Assembly (NCBI RefSeq): GCF_000255655.1
Contig: NZ_JH636435.1
Coordinates: forward strand, 1,731,770-1,795,769
DNA length: 64,000 nt
Reading direction: 5' to 3'
Source of the DNA: Schlesneria paludicola DSM 18645
Lineage (GTDB): Bacteria > Planctomycetota > Planctomycetia > Planctomycetales > Planctomycetaceae
Both the position numbers and the translations under genes were made by a program. The notes beneath the pieces are model-generated. The model searched no databases, was not told the origin of the DNA, and saw only the letters and a list, made by a program, of their open reading frames with translations. This document shows positions 54,117 to 63,180 of the stretch, in pieces. Positions within the stretch are counted from its first letter, which is position 1; each line of letters begins with the position of its first letter.

Positions 54117-55040
54117 CTATCGAGGCAGCGGGCTGCCGCCCCGATAGCCAAGCATCTGGTCGTAAAGGTCGACGCGCCGATCGCGGGGCAGATCGTTCAA
54201 CCGGTTCCAGATGGGTGCCGTGCGGGTTTCGACCAAGTCGATGTCGGCATAGAGGATCGTATCCTCATCAGGCCCGGCGATGCGGCCCACGGGCCAGCCG
54301 TTGGTTCCAGCAATGAGCGAGTTGCCCATGAAGCCAGAGGTTCGCTCCACACCGATGCGGTCGGCCGTGGCGATGAAGATGGTATTGGCATGAGCGGCGG
54401 TCATGGTGAGGTAGGCAGCCATGCAGGTGCCGCTCGCATCATAGAGGGGCGGAGGAGTCCACACCCATCCAGTCGGAATGCAGATGATGTCGGCCCCTTG
54501 CTGCGCAATAATCCGAACTGTCTCGGGAAACCAGATGTCCCAGCAAACGAGAAGGCCGATGCGCCCAATCCGTGTGTCGAACACGGGATAGCCGAGATCG
54601 CCGGGCGTGAAGAATAGCTTCTCCTCATTCCACAGATGGGTCTTGCGATACTTGCCGACAAAACCCTCCGGCCCCACCAGAACCGCGGTGTCGTAAAGCG
54701 TCACGCCGTCTCGTTCGGGCAGGCAGCCGACGATGTAGACGCCATAAGCCCTCGCGAACTCTTCCCAGACCTGGACCGTGGGACCGGAGGGCACCGGCTC
54801 GGAATGAGCATAAGCCTCTTCGCGGGAGAAAAACGTGTAGCCCGTCGTGGCGAGTTCCGGCAGAACGATGAGGTTCGCCCCCTCTGCGACCGCCAACTTC
54901 AGACGCTGTTGGACCGCAGCGAGATTTGCCTCTCGATTTTCCAAACCGACCTGAGGATCAAACTGAACGACAGCGACTCGGACCGGGCTGTTGCGGCGAA
55001 TCGTGGCGGCAGTGGTATTGTCGACATGCTTTTCTAACAT
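54117..55040 (-). CDS. Nitrilase-family carbon-nitrogen hydrolase
   Basis: 307 residues from the ATG at 55040, which has AAAGGAG 5-6 bases upstream. The catalytic triad is complete: Glu62 (LPELATTGY), Lys133 (GKYRKTHLWNEE) and Cys166 (LLVCWDIWFPE). It belongs to the nitrilase superfamily; the length and the KTHLWNEE spelling fit amidase, carbamoylase or beta-ureidopropionase-like members better than true nitrilases. The enzyme hydrolyses C-N bonds of amides. It is divergent from the HxlR regulator, with a palindromic operator between the two. Base composition and context suggest acquisition by transfer. Confidence 0.93.
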   Translation of the reverse strand: MLEKHVDNTTAATIRRNSPVRVAVVQFDPQVGLENREANLAAVQQRLKLAVAEGANLIVLPELATTGYTFFSREEAYAHSEPVPSGPTVQVWEEFARAYGVYIVGCLPERDGVTLYDTAVLVGPEGFVGKYRKTHLWNEEKLFFTPGDLGYPVFDTRIGRIGLLVCWDIWFPETVRIIAQQGADIICIPTGWVWTPPPLYDASGTCMAAYLTMTAAHANTIFIATADRIGVERTSGFMGNSLIAGTNGWPVGRIAGPDEDTILYADIDLVETRTAPIWNRLNDLPRDRRVDLYDQMLGYRGGSPLPR

Positions 55041-55066
55041 TGGGTCTCCTTTCTTGCTGACCACAC

Positions 55067-55083
55067 GGTTCTATTATAGAACC
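55067..55083. promoter_or_regulatory. HxlR-type operator candidate
   Basis: GGTTCTATTATAGAACC is a palindrome with perfect 7-bp arms (GGTTCTA and TAGAACC) around three bases. It lies 27 bases before the nitrilase ATG and 57 before the hxlR ATG. A related half site, GTTCTATCATGGAC, lies at 55105-55118, so the regulator probably represses both genes. Confidence 0.65.
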
Positions 55084-55139
55084 AACTGCGAAACAGCAAG
55101 ACAAGTTCTATCATGGACCCAAAAAATAGGAGTATCCGA

Positions 55140-55586
55140 ATGAAGCGCAAGAGCATGGAAGGAGCCGAGTGCCCAGTGGCCCGATCCCTGGACCTGATCG
55201 GCGACTGGTGGACATTGCTGCTCGTGCGCGATGCGTTTGACGGCATACGCCGCTTCAGTGAGTTCCAACACAGCCTCGGGATCTCGAAGGGCATCCTTGC
55301 TGCCCGACTAAGGGCCCTCCAGGAGGCCGGCATCCTGCAGCCGGTCGAGCCCGAGGACGGTGGTGCGTACCGCGAATATGTGTTGACACCAAAGGGACGC
55401 GACCTCTTCAACGTAATCGTCAGCCTAAGGCAGTGGGGAGAAGCCCATTGCTTCCAGCCTGACGAGGCACATTCGGTGCTCGTGGAGAAGTCGAGCGGCG
55501 AACCTGTTGGACCGCTTACGCTTCGAAATGCGAGAGGGCGCTCACTCGATGCCTCCGCGACTGAAGTGCGCAAAGTCGGCGATTGA
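55140..55586 (+). CDS. HxlR-family transcriptional regulator
   Basis: 148 residues from the ATG at 55140, chosen because TAGGAG lies 7 bases upstream; an ATG at 55113 overlaps the operator region. The winged-helix core is standard: CPVARSLDLIGDWWTLLLVR, RRFSEFQHSLGISKGILAAR and EYVLTPKGRDLF. The Cys in ECPV is the conserved redox-active position of the family. It is divergent from the nitrilase gene and very likely controls it, possibly in response to an aldehyde or other small electrophile. Confidence 0.92.
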   Translation: MKRKSMEGAECPVARSLDLIGDWWTLLLVRDAFDGIRRFSEFQHSLGISKGILAARLRALQEAGILQPVEPEDGGAYREYVLTPKGRDLFNVIVSLRQWGEAHCFQPDEAHSVLVEKSSGEPVGPLTLRNARGRSLDASATEVRKVGD

Positions 55587-55895
55587 ACGGGGCAATAACT
55601 CGCATCGCTCAATGCTAAAAGCATGCTGATATTCGCGATATCGGGGAAACACGCAAATCGCTACGGCATTGATGTCATGCCACCCTTTTGTCCAATACCC
55701 GCTTGAATACATTGAGGCTTCTGAGCGAGAAACGAAATGTGCTGGCGGCAGAATCGAGATCAAGAAGCTCGTGTTCGATGGGAAAGATGGCCAAGCCCCG
55801 GGACGACATGGGCGCCGAAGCCGAGCAGTGAGGTGATTCCTGAAATCCGTTACCATTTTCGTTTACATTTGTAGCCGGCTTGGCTATCTATAAAA
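55587..55895. other. Intergenic region with the blaI promoter and operator
   Basis: About 310 bases. Only the final 35 bases hold recognisable elements (see the next entry); a minus-strand frame at 55542-55856 overlaps the hxlR end and is not supported. Confidence 0.4.
55862..55890 (+). promoter_or_regulatory. blaI promoter with BlaI operator TACATTTGTA
   Basis: TTTACA at 55862-55867 and TATCTA at 55885-55890 are 17 bases apart. The operator TACATTTGTA (55864-55873) overlaps the -35 box and matches the TACA-N2-TGTA core bound by BlaI/MecI repressors. Bound BlaI would block the polymerase. Transcription should begin near 55897, at the ATG. Confidence 0.7.
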
Positions 55896-56390
55896 ATGTC
55901 CGCTGAGCCAAAACATCGATCGCCGACTCCATCGCAAGGCCCTGCAGCAATGAATTCCACGGAACGGAAAGACCTCTCAAAAGCGGAATGGAAGGTCATG
56001 AAGATCGTTTGGGAATTGCAGAAGGCGATGTCGCGCGAGGTCTACACAATCGCTGGCCAACAATATTCCTGGGCGCCCGCAACCGTCAAAACCATTCTCA
56101 AACGTCTGACCACCAAGGGGTATATCTCAGCCACTCCCGTTGGGAATGGATTTGTCTATCGACCGATCCTCAGTGCCGCCACACTGCTGCAATCGGCCGC
56201 CGACAACTTGTTGACGAATGCCATCGAAGGGACGACGGGGCCATTGCTCGTTCACATGGTCGAACAGTCTTCACTCAATGCAGACGATCTGGATTCATTG
56301 CAAAAGTTGATCGATGCAAAAAAGCAATCGCTGCAGCAGAGTGACCACAAACCAAAGTCCAAGCGCACTCAACCGAGGTCACAATCATGA
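55896..56390 (+). CDS. BlaI/MecI-family repressor
   Basis: 164 residues; Met19 (55950) is an alternative start. The winged-helix domain is typical: LSKAEWKVMKIVWELQ, SREVYTIAG, SWAPATVKTILKRLTTKGYI and VYRPILS, the last being the cleavage-site region in BlaI homologues. It should repress its own operon through the TACA-N2-TGTA site just upstream and be cleaved or released when the M56 protease, whose ATG overlaps the blaI stop by four bases, is activated. The C-terminal tail is basic (KPKSKRTQPRSQS). The promoter leaves almost no leader, so the mRNA may be leaderless. Confidence 0.94.
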   Translation: MSAEPKHRSPTPSQGPAAMNSTERKDLSKAEWKVMKIVWELQKAMSREVYTIAGQQYSWAPATVKTILKRLTTKGYISATPVGNGFVYRPILSAATLLQSAADNLLTNAIEGTTGPLLVHMVEQSSLNADDLDSLQKLIDAKKQSLQQSDHKPKSKRTQPRSQS

Positions 56391-59300
56391 TCAACGGCCT
56401 GGTCAATCTGACGAATTCACTCAGTGATCAATGGATCTCGTGGGCCTTCGCAGGCCTGTTGGACACGACGGCTCTACTAATCCTGGTGAGCATTCTGTGG
56501 TGGACCATTCGACGACGTGCCTCACCGCAAGTGGGATACTGTCTGTTTCTACTTGTCCCACTGAAATTGTTGTTGCCAATCAGTGTTACCATTCCTGCCG
56601 TGGTCGCCCAGTACGTGCCTTCGGTTTGCGTTCCATCCTGGTTCGAATCGCGGACCGAAATCCATTCACCGGCGAATCCGCGATTGGCCGAAATGCCGCT
56701 CGACGGACCGTCGCCGCCCGAAGACCGTGATCCCGAGTCTGACCTCGCGGCGACATCCGCAGAACGACACATCGTTCTCGCGTCACCTGATCCATCGAGC
56801 CCATCGAACCTTGCGAAATCGCGACCAATTGTAGAACCATTCGCTTTCGAGGCCAAAGATACGGTCGCGATCGGCCCCCGACTTTCCGTCGCTGCATACG
56901 TCTTATTGTCCTGGTTCAGTTGCACTGCGTTTCTGTTGGGAAAACTGTTCTCGACACAATGTCGATTTCGCAAGCGGCTGAATCAGCTTGAGACGGTCGA
57001 GGACTCGCGGCTAGGTTTAGATCTTCGCGAACTCTGCCGCCGACAAGGTGTTTCCCGACCCGTTCGAGTGATCGTCAGCAACGAGGTTTCGGCACCGTCC
57101 GTCTGGGGAATCATTCGACCGACAATCATATTGCCCCGAGAAGTCATTTTGTCCTTGTCATCGCCGCAATTGCAATGGGTCCTGCTCCATGAACTGGCTC
57201 ATATCCATCGCGCAGACCTATTGGTCGTTGCATGCCAACGATTGGTCGCCGCGATTCATTTTTTCAATCCGGCGATCTGGATCGCGAATCGAATGATTCA
57301 TCGACTGCGCGAATATGTCTGCGATGATCTGGCGATTTTACGGAGTGAGGGATCGGCAATCGATTCGGGAGAAGCCTTTTTGTTGATCCTGCGTCAGGCT
57401 CGCCTGCGTCGGCACAATCTGAATGGAGCATTGGGCGTCTTCGGGCTGGATTCGCGAGCCGTCTGTTTTGCACGAGTTCACCGCTTGATGGATACGGATC
57501 GACCGATTCGGACGGGCCTGGACCACTTTTCGCTCTGCGGTTTAGTCTTGTTGGCATCCATCGCCTTGCCCCACATTCATGCCGCGCAAGAACAACAACC
57601 GGCGGCCGCGCCGAATCAATCGAAAGAACCGGCCAGCCCACGTGAAGGCGCTCAGAGTGACTCGCTCAAAACCGATCAGAAAAATCCAACCCCGGCCGTG
57701 CCCCTTGCCAGGGAGACCGGAGAATTTGAATTGACGCTCGTGGACGCTGCAGGGAAGCCGATCCCAGACGCGACGCTCGAGATCCGCCTGAATCCTCCAC
57801 CGACTGCGGCACAATTTCAACAAGGCCGGTTCATCAAAACCGAGGGCAAGAAGACGTTTGCTACGACGAATTCTGCGGGACGCCTGGCGATCACGTTCCC
57901 TCAGACTTCGACCAGTCTCGACATCAGGATTGTCACCCCTGGCTATGCTCCCTACCGCGCCGCCTGGTCGGCCGAATCGGATACTCAGCAGGCTCCCGCA
58001 AAATTCCAAGCAGAACTCGATACGGGCTGGTCGGTGGGCGGCGTCATCGTTGACGAGGATGGAAATGCTCTCTCTGGAGCCCGAATCGAGACACGTGCCT
58101 CCTATAAGAACCGTCCCGACGTCTTCACTCGAACAACCATCGGGACAATTGCGACGACTGATGAGGCGGGGAAATGGCGATTCGACAGCGTGCAAGAGCC
58201 AGTTGGCCTTCCTGTCGACATCGACCACCCTGACTTCATGCCGATGAATGAAATATTCGCTCGTCGCGACAGTCGCACCGAGAACGGCCGCGAAATCACC
58301 GAAAGGAAAATTCGACTTCAGTGTGGCCTGACGGTGAGGGGAAAGGTCATCGATGAAAAAGGAAATCCCATCGTTCAGGCGCGGGTGTTTGCCAGGGTGG
58401 CTTCGTATCACATCCGGCAAGTGATGACCGAAACTGATGGAACCTACAAACTCCCTGGCTGCGCAACGAATACAACCAGAATTGTCGTCTTCGCTAACGG
58501 ACGCGCCCCCGAGGCTAAAGATGTTTTGATCGAACCCGCGATGACACCCGTCGACTTTCAAATGCAACCTGGGGCGAAAATCCGTGTGAAAATCCTGGAC
58601 GAAGCGGACAAGCCCATCCCCATGGCTCATTTGATATTCCGCGGTTGGCGAGGGACTTCGTTCGGCTACTTTGAATTCGATCAGGTGAACCGCCACGCAG
58701 ACGAACAAGGCATCTGGGAATGGGATGCGGCGCCCCTCGACGAATTCCAGGCGGATATCTGTCGACCGAACGGACTGTGTTTGGCAAAGCAAACCTTGAA
58801 AGCTCGAGACGAAGAATACGTCTTTCGACTGCCGGCAGCACTGGTCGTTGTCGGCAAAGTCATTGATGCGGAAACGAAAACGCCGGTCAAAAGCTTTGTC
58901 GTGACGACGGGCAATCGCTTCGACAATGGGAGTGCCATTCCCAGCGATCGGTTGATTATTGGCCGAGCGAAGGGGAGCGACGGAAGCTATCGTATCGAAC
59001 AAACCGAGGGGGTCGACGCTCGTCGGAACGTGAATTGGGTACAAGTCGAATCAAATGGGTATCGATTGTCGGATTGGCGCGAAGTCAAATTCGACCTGGT
59101 AGGAACCGCCTCCGTCGACTTTGAATTGACAAAGTCACAAAACGTTCCGGTGACTCCAATTGGGACGCCCATACCCAGCGACACGGTAAGTTCGTCGAAC
59201 GCACTCACGTCAGAAGCAACCACAGCCATTTCGTTACCCGCTGGCTGCATCAGCGCACTAAAACACAATGTGGATGCACTCAAAGCATGTACACTCGCGT

Positions 59301-60238
59301 ATTCGCAACACAGGGAATACGTGCCGCTACCGGAAGGCGAACGCGACAACCGTCCCACTCAAGGTGTCGATGGGTATACGGTCCTTGACGACGGACGCAT
59401 TTATCATCGACGCATTTTCTCAAATCGCGCGGAACGAACTCGGAGCGACGGCACATTGAGGCCGAACTACGAGGAATACGCCTTTGACGGACAAGTCTTC
59501 TATCTTGGCTCACCGGGGCTGGGTCGCGGACATGTGACGAAGTTCCTGGGCGAAAATCGGGACAGCAAAGAAGCTCAGACCCTGACGGTTCACGTGTACT
59601 ATTTGGAGGCGGCAGGCTTCCAGCTGCCCAGAAGCTTCGCGGATTGGCGAACATCCACCTTGGATTCGTCGATCCTGAAAGCCGCGGCCGAAGGCAAGAT
59701 CAATAAACTGACCGAAGAAGGTTCGATCCTGACATTGGAAATGGAAGTCCCCGATCAAACCGTGTTGATAGCGCGCAAAATCGATTTGGAAGCGATGAAG
59801 CGAGAGGCCGAAACAAGAGGAAGCCAACTGTTCAAGGACAATCAGTTCAAGTTGATTGACTTGTACCGCAAAGTCGCTGCACGCGAGCCTTGGCGAAAGA
59901 CCGTGATCAAACTCGATCGTCAAAAAGGCTATGCCTTGCGGCATCAGACAGACGAAACCCTGGACGGAAAGCGGATTCAAACGATTGACTGCGAAGAATT
60001 CGAGCATTTTCCTCAACAACAAATTTGGCTACCACGCCGATGCATCGAGCGTGACTACACTCGCTCACCATTTTTTCTGCAAGACTTCACGGATGAACCG
60101 GAACTGACAACCCAAATCAAATTGGACTCAATTGCATTCACCAAGCCCGACGAGGTTTCATTCAAGATCGACTACGGCCCCGGCTCAAGAGTGACCGACC
60201 GCAGCCGACCAACCGCAGAACCAATTCCCAAGGACTAA
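56387..60238 (+). CDS. BlaR1-like M56 metalloprotease with long extracytoplasmic extension
   Basis: 1283 residues. The M56 part has membrane segments at about 20-40, 45-68, 165-190 and 380-400, and the zinc motif HELAHIH begins at His268. After a Pro-rich linker, four to five carboxypeptidase-regulatory/CnaB-like beta-sandwich repeats follow at about 444, 548, 648, 728 and 819 (for example GKVIDEKGNPIVQARVFA). The last 330 residues (from about 950) hold a beta-rich module with ESNGYRLSDW and KLDRQKGYALRHQTDET that could have a LolA-like half-barrel fold. There is no penicillin-binding sensor domain, so the signal is not a beta-lactam in the classical way. Confidence 0.88.
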   Translation: MINGLVNLTNSLSDQWISWAFAGLLDTTALLILVSILWWTIRRRASPQVGYCLFLLVPLKLLLPISVTIPAVVAQYVPSVCVPSWFESRTEIHSPANPRLAEMPLDGPSPPEDRDPESDLAATSAERHIVLASPDPSSPSNLAKSRPIVEPFAFEAKDTVAIGPRLSVAAYVLLSWFSCTAFLLGKLFSTQCRFRKRLNQLETVEDSRLGLDLRELCRRQGVSRPVRVIVSNEVSAPSVWGIIRPTIILPREVILSLSSPQLQWVLLHELAHIHRADLLVVACQRLVAAIHFFNPAIWIANRMIHRLREYVCDDLAILRSEGSAIDSGEAFLLILRQARLRRHNLNGALGVFGLDSRAVCFARVHRLMDTDRPIRTGLDHFSLCGLVLLASIALPHIHAAQEQQPAAAPNQSKEPASPREGAQSDSLKTDQKNPTPAVPLARETGEFELTLVDAAGKPIPDATLEIRLNPPPTAAQFQQGRFIKTEGKKTFATTNSAGRLAITFPQTSTSLDIRIVTPGYAPYRAAWSAESDTQQAPAKFQAELDTGWSVGGVIVDEDGNALSGARIETRASYKNRPDVFTRTTIGTIATTDEAGKWRFDSVQEPVGLPVDIDHPDFMPMNEIFARRDSRTENGREITERKIRLQCGLTVRGKVIDEKGNPIVQARVFARVASYHIRQVMTETDGTYKLPGCATNTTRIVVFANGRAPEAKDVLIEPAMTPVDFQMQPGAKIRVKILDEADKPIPMAHLIFRGWRGTSFGYFEFDQVNRHADEQGIWEWDAAPLDEFQADICRPNGLCLAKQTLKARDEEYVFRLPAALVVVGKVIDAETKTPVKSFVVTTGNRFDNGSAIPSDRLIIGRAKGSDGSYRIEQTEGVDARRNVNWVQVESNGYRLSDWREVKFDLVGTASVDFELTKSQNVPVTPIGTPIPSDTVSSSNALTSEATTAISLPAGCISALKHNVDALKACTLAYSQHREYVPLPEGERDNRPTQGVDGYTVLDDGRIYHRRIFSNRAERTRSDGTLRPNYEEYAFDGQVFYLGSPGLGRGHVTKFLGENRDSKEAQTLTVHVYYLEAAGFQLPRSFADWRTSTLDSSILKAAAEGKINKLTEEGSILTLEMEVPDQTVLIARKIDLEAMKREAETRGSQLFKDNQFKLIDLYRKVAAREPWRKTVIKLDRQKGYALRHQTDETLDGKRIQTIDCEEFEHFPQQQIWLPRRCIERDYTRSPFFLQDFTDEPELTTQIKLDSIAFTKPDEVSFKIDYGPGSRVTDRSRPTAEPIPKD

Positions 60239-60539
60239 GTCCACCTGACGTGGCCTTCGCTTTTTGAGGACGGTCATTGAGGGAATGATTTATGGATGGT
60301 TTCACAGGAAACTGTGATCAACTACGGCAGCGCAGATCGGGGCGGCGCCCTCACTCAAGTACCGAATTCTGAAGACGCTGGCGCCAGAAAATCCGCCTTA
60401 AACGGAATTTGCGGAAATGTCGTTAAATTTTACGACAGCGACGGCCGATTCACTTCAAAGCGGACCGAAAGTCCGTCCATTCGCATCGCTCGCTCTCGAG
60501 GGGCATTCACGGACGACGTTCTATCCGTAGAGATTCAAT
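60239..60539. other. Intergenic region
   Basis: 300 bases between the protease and porin genes. A short palindrome (TCACAG-GAAA-CTGTGA, 60302-60317) is the only element of note; it may be an operator or part of a processed leader. A plus-strand open frame from 60296 overlaps the porin start in another frame and is not supported. Confidence 0.35.
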
Positions 60540-62006
60540 GTGAGCCCCACCGATTCTCTTCGCTGCCAGTCCCTTTCCGCATTTGCATTTTTGCTTTGCG
60601 TCTCAGCCTCATTCGGAATTCTTTTCGCCCAAGAAGATTCATCCGGACGAGCTGACGGACCACTCACAGTCGCCGAAGGGATCGACCACGCCTGCAACGC
60701 GGTGGCATTGGCACCATTGGTGGACGAGTTCGAATCACACGAAGGCAACTTCGCGAGCGTATCCGAGCAAGATTCGTTCAGCGAGATTCCCCTCAAAGCG
60801 GTGTTCGATGATGGTTTTCGTCTCAAGTCAAAGGACGATCAGTTTCAACTCCGGATTCGAACGCTGTTACAACTCGACGGCAAAGTTTTCGCACCATCGG
60901 ATCAAGAGCCAGCGCGAAGCGGTCTATATATCCCCCGTTTTCGAGTCTATTTCGAAGGTCAACTGACGGACCTGTTTGAATACGAATTGTCATTGCAACG
61001 AAGCGTCGAAGGCACATTCGACATTCTGGATGCAAATATTAACTTCGTTCGTGATGAAGAATTTCAGGTGCGACTGGGACGCGCTTTAGTGCCGTACAGC
61101 TATGCATGGTATGACCACCTTGAGCAGTACTACATCACACCCGAACGAGGACTATTTGCGCTCAACTTTGGGCTCGCCCGCCAAGCGGGGTTGTTCGCCC
61201 ACGGCAAGGTCTTCAATCAACAACTGCAGTACGCGATTGGCGCCGCGTTTGGGCAACTTTCCGGCCTCGCCGACACCAACACAACTCGCGACGCTGTCGG
61301 CTATTTGAACGCCAAGCCATATTTGCATTCCGAACAATTTTCATGGCTCCGTTTTCTCAACATTGGTGGGTCGCTGGCAGTAGGACAACAGGCGTATGAG
61401 GCCGCACCGTTACCCTTAAGAACATCAATCCAGACATCGGAAAACGATGAAGCAGCGCAAGGAGCTTCGTCAATTTTTCTAGAGTACACGACGGGCTCTG
61501 TCGCCAAGGGTGAACGACTACAAGGAGCCTTGCATGCGGCTCTCTATAGCGGCCCGTTTTCCATTGAAGCAGAATGTTACGCGGCTCGTTTTGGACTCGC
61601 TCCCAACTCCGCGTCATCTTCCGTGGGAATTCCAATTCTTGGTTACGACGTGACGCTCGCCAGTTTCCTCACTGGAGAAACAGTTGAGGATCGCAAGACC
61701 GTTACCCCATTACGGCCGATGACGAAGGATGGACCAGGCCGCGGTGCGGTCGAAGTCTTTGGACGATACTCAAATCTAAAGATCGGCAGTGAAGTATTCT
61801 CGTCAGGGTTAGCGAACCCCAACGACTGGACGAACTCAGCCGGAATCATGGATGTCGGAGTCAATTGGTATCTGACTCACTTCGTTCGCGTGACACTGGA
61901 TTGGCAACATTCCATGTATGCAACTCCAGTTCTTCTTAACGAACAGAAAGATTTGAGATCGAAGCACAACGATCTCTTTTGGGTGCGATGCCAGTTGTAC
62001 TTCTGA
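60540..62006 (+). CDS. OprO/OprP-type porin
   Basis: 488 residues starting at GTG. A signal peptide (about 1-30, ending FGILFAQ) leads to a beta-rich chain: FRLKSKDDQFQLRIRTLLQLD, PRFRVYFEGQLTDLFEYELS, EFQVRLGRALVPYSYAW and YVRVT-like strands. It ends in ...FWVRCQLYF with the C-terminal Phe expected for outer-membrane barrels. The family includes phosphate-selective and polyphosphate porins; whether phosphate is the substrate is open. Planctomycetes have many such paralogues. Separated by 300 bases from the M56 protease gene, it could be a target of that regulator. Confidence 0.9.
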   Translation: MSPTDSLRCQSLSAFAFLLCVSASFGILFAQEDSSGRADGPLTVAEGIDHACNAVALAPLVDEFESHEGNFASVSEQDSFSEIPLKAVFDDGFRLKSKDDQFQLRIRTLLQLDGKVFAPSDQEPARSGLYIPRFRVYFEGQLTDLFEYELSLQRSVEGTFDILDANINFVRDEEFQVRLGRALVPYSYAWYDHLEQYYITPERGLFALNFGLARQAGLFAHGKVFNQQLQYAIGAAFGQLSGLADTNTTRDAVGYLNAKPYLHSEQFSWLRFLNIGGSLAVGQQAYEAAPLPLRTSIQTSENDEAAQGASSIFLEYTTGSVAKGERLQGALHAALYSGPFSIEAECYAARFGLAPNSASSSVGIPILGYDVTLASFLTGETVEDRKTVTPLRPMTKDGPGRGAVEVFGRYSNLKIGSEVFSSGLANPNDWTNSAGIMDVGVNWYLTHFVRVTLDWQHSMYATPVLLNEQKDLRSKHNDLFWVRCQLYF

Positions 62007-62255
62007 CGATGCGCGCCGGCTCAGACGCCGGGTCATCGACCGATGACCAAGCCCGCCTCGCACGACCTTCTCATCCATTCGCCTGAGACATGGCCGGCAA
62101 TCGCGGCAGCGTTGTCGAGGCATGGTTCAACGACGAATCAAATCAGCGCCTCGTTTCATTGTCAATTCGAAGTGGCGGGAGTTGAGGCTTCAGTTGACGT
62201 GACGGAAGAGTTCGCCATTTGTCATGACCACGTGGCAGAGAACAGCACTCGCATT

Positions 62256-62684
62256 CTAAGCTGTCGATCGTGGCTTGCTGAGCAAGAGCCAGATGGAAAG
62301 CAACGTCAGAGGCACGACGATCGACCAGTAGGGGATACGAAAATCGACAGTCGTACTCTCGGATCGAACGCCATTGACAATCCGCATGACAGGAAAAGTT
62401 CGGCGCCCAAATCCAAATTGCAGAGAGTCCCATTCGTCGTCGTAGCCGAGTCCGCTCCCAGCACGATCAAGAATCGCCGACTCGTAGGCCATCGTCACAG
62501 GGGCGTCTGAGCCAGCGAAGCGAATAATGAAGACTCCACTGATTGAGATGACTTCCATTTCCGACTTCGTAAGAAAATCCCCAACGAGCGTACTTCGCAC
62601 CCAGCCGCCCGCAAATACACAAGCCATCACCAGCGTCAGTATGCCGACCTTGCGCTTCCACCCTGTGAAGAACTCTCGCATCAT
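62256..62684 (-). CDS. Small membrane protein, function unknown
   Basis: 142 residues from the Met at 62684; an upstream Met (62726) adds 14 residues without signal character. Two membrane segments at about 12-32 and 118-138 flank an external domain (FIIRFAGSDAPVTMAYES, LQFGFGRRTFPVMRI), ending PYWSIVVPLTLLSIWLLL. The two-helix hairpin with a beta domain and the terminal PYW motif recur in planctomycete genomes. It converges on the porin gene. Confidence 0.7.
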   Translation of the reverse strand: MMREFFTGWKRKVGILTLVMACVFAGGWVRSTLVGDFLTKSEMEVISISGVFIIRFAGSDAPVTMAYESAILDRAGSGLGYDDEWDSLQFGFGRRTFPVMRIVNGVRSESTTVDFRIPYWSIVVPLTLLSIWLLLSKPRSTA

Positions 62685-62817
62685 CTGACTTTCATCATTC
62701 GTGACGATTCGTCTGTAGTCTGCCAATGCGCGCGGTGGGAAGCAAGCCTCATTCGAGGCGTGGTGCTCTGCTCAAGCCTGGCTGACAAATGAATCGCTGT
62801 GCCATGCCTTGGTGGAA

Positions 62818-63180
62818 TCATGATGGAACAGGAACCAGATGATTCCCCACGAGCACCAGGGAACGCGCGACTTGCATTGCGTCGCTGATGGACTCGTCCA
62901 TCTTGATGTTATGGACATCCTGTGAAGCGACGTTCACATCGGCTCCGGCGTCTATCGCCAGTTGGATGGCATCGCTGGAGATGACGGGGTTCAGCTTTTG
63001 CAGTGCGGATTTGAGACGAGGCCAACGTATTACGTCACTGGTGGTTTCCCGCCCATGCGTTGAATTGGCACCACCGATTTTTTCGTAGAAGCAATTGGCA
63101 CACGGCCAGCCCAATTCTTCAAATAGGGAAATGGCAGGCTGTTCCACCAAGGCGTTTTCGGAAAAGTCGGTGTTGGTCAT
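62818..63180 (-). pseudogene. Type I restriction HsdR N-terminal fragment with unrelated tail
   Basis: 120 residues from the ATG at 63180 with a GAGG site. Residues 1-70 (ENALVEQPAISLFEELGW, GRETTSDVIRWPRLKSALQK, LNPVISSDAIQLAI) match the beginning of HsdR, the motor and nuclease subunit of type I restriction enzymes. From about residue 75 the match ends and a different sequence (DAGADVNVASQDV...) runs to a stop. The remaining 900 or so residues of HsdR and the hsdM and hsdS genes are absent. This is a broken gene joined to other DNA. Confidence 0.7.

Noticed and set aside
57542-59044. 500-residue minus-strand open frame
   Set aside because: It is the shadow of the BlaR1-like gene, whose domains are clear on the plus strand.
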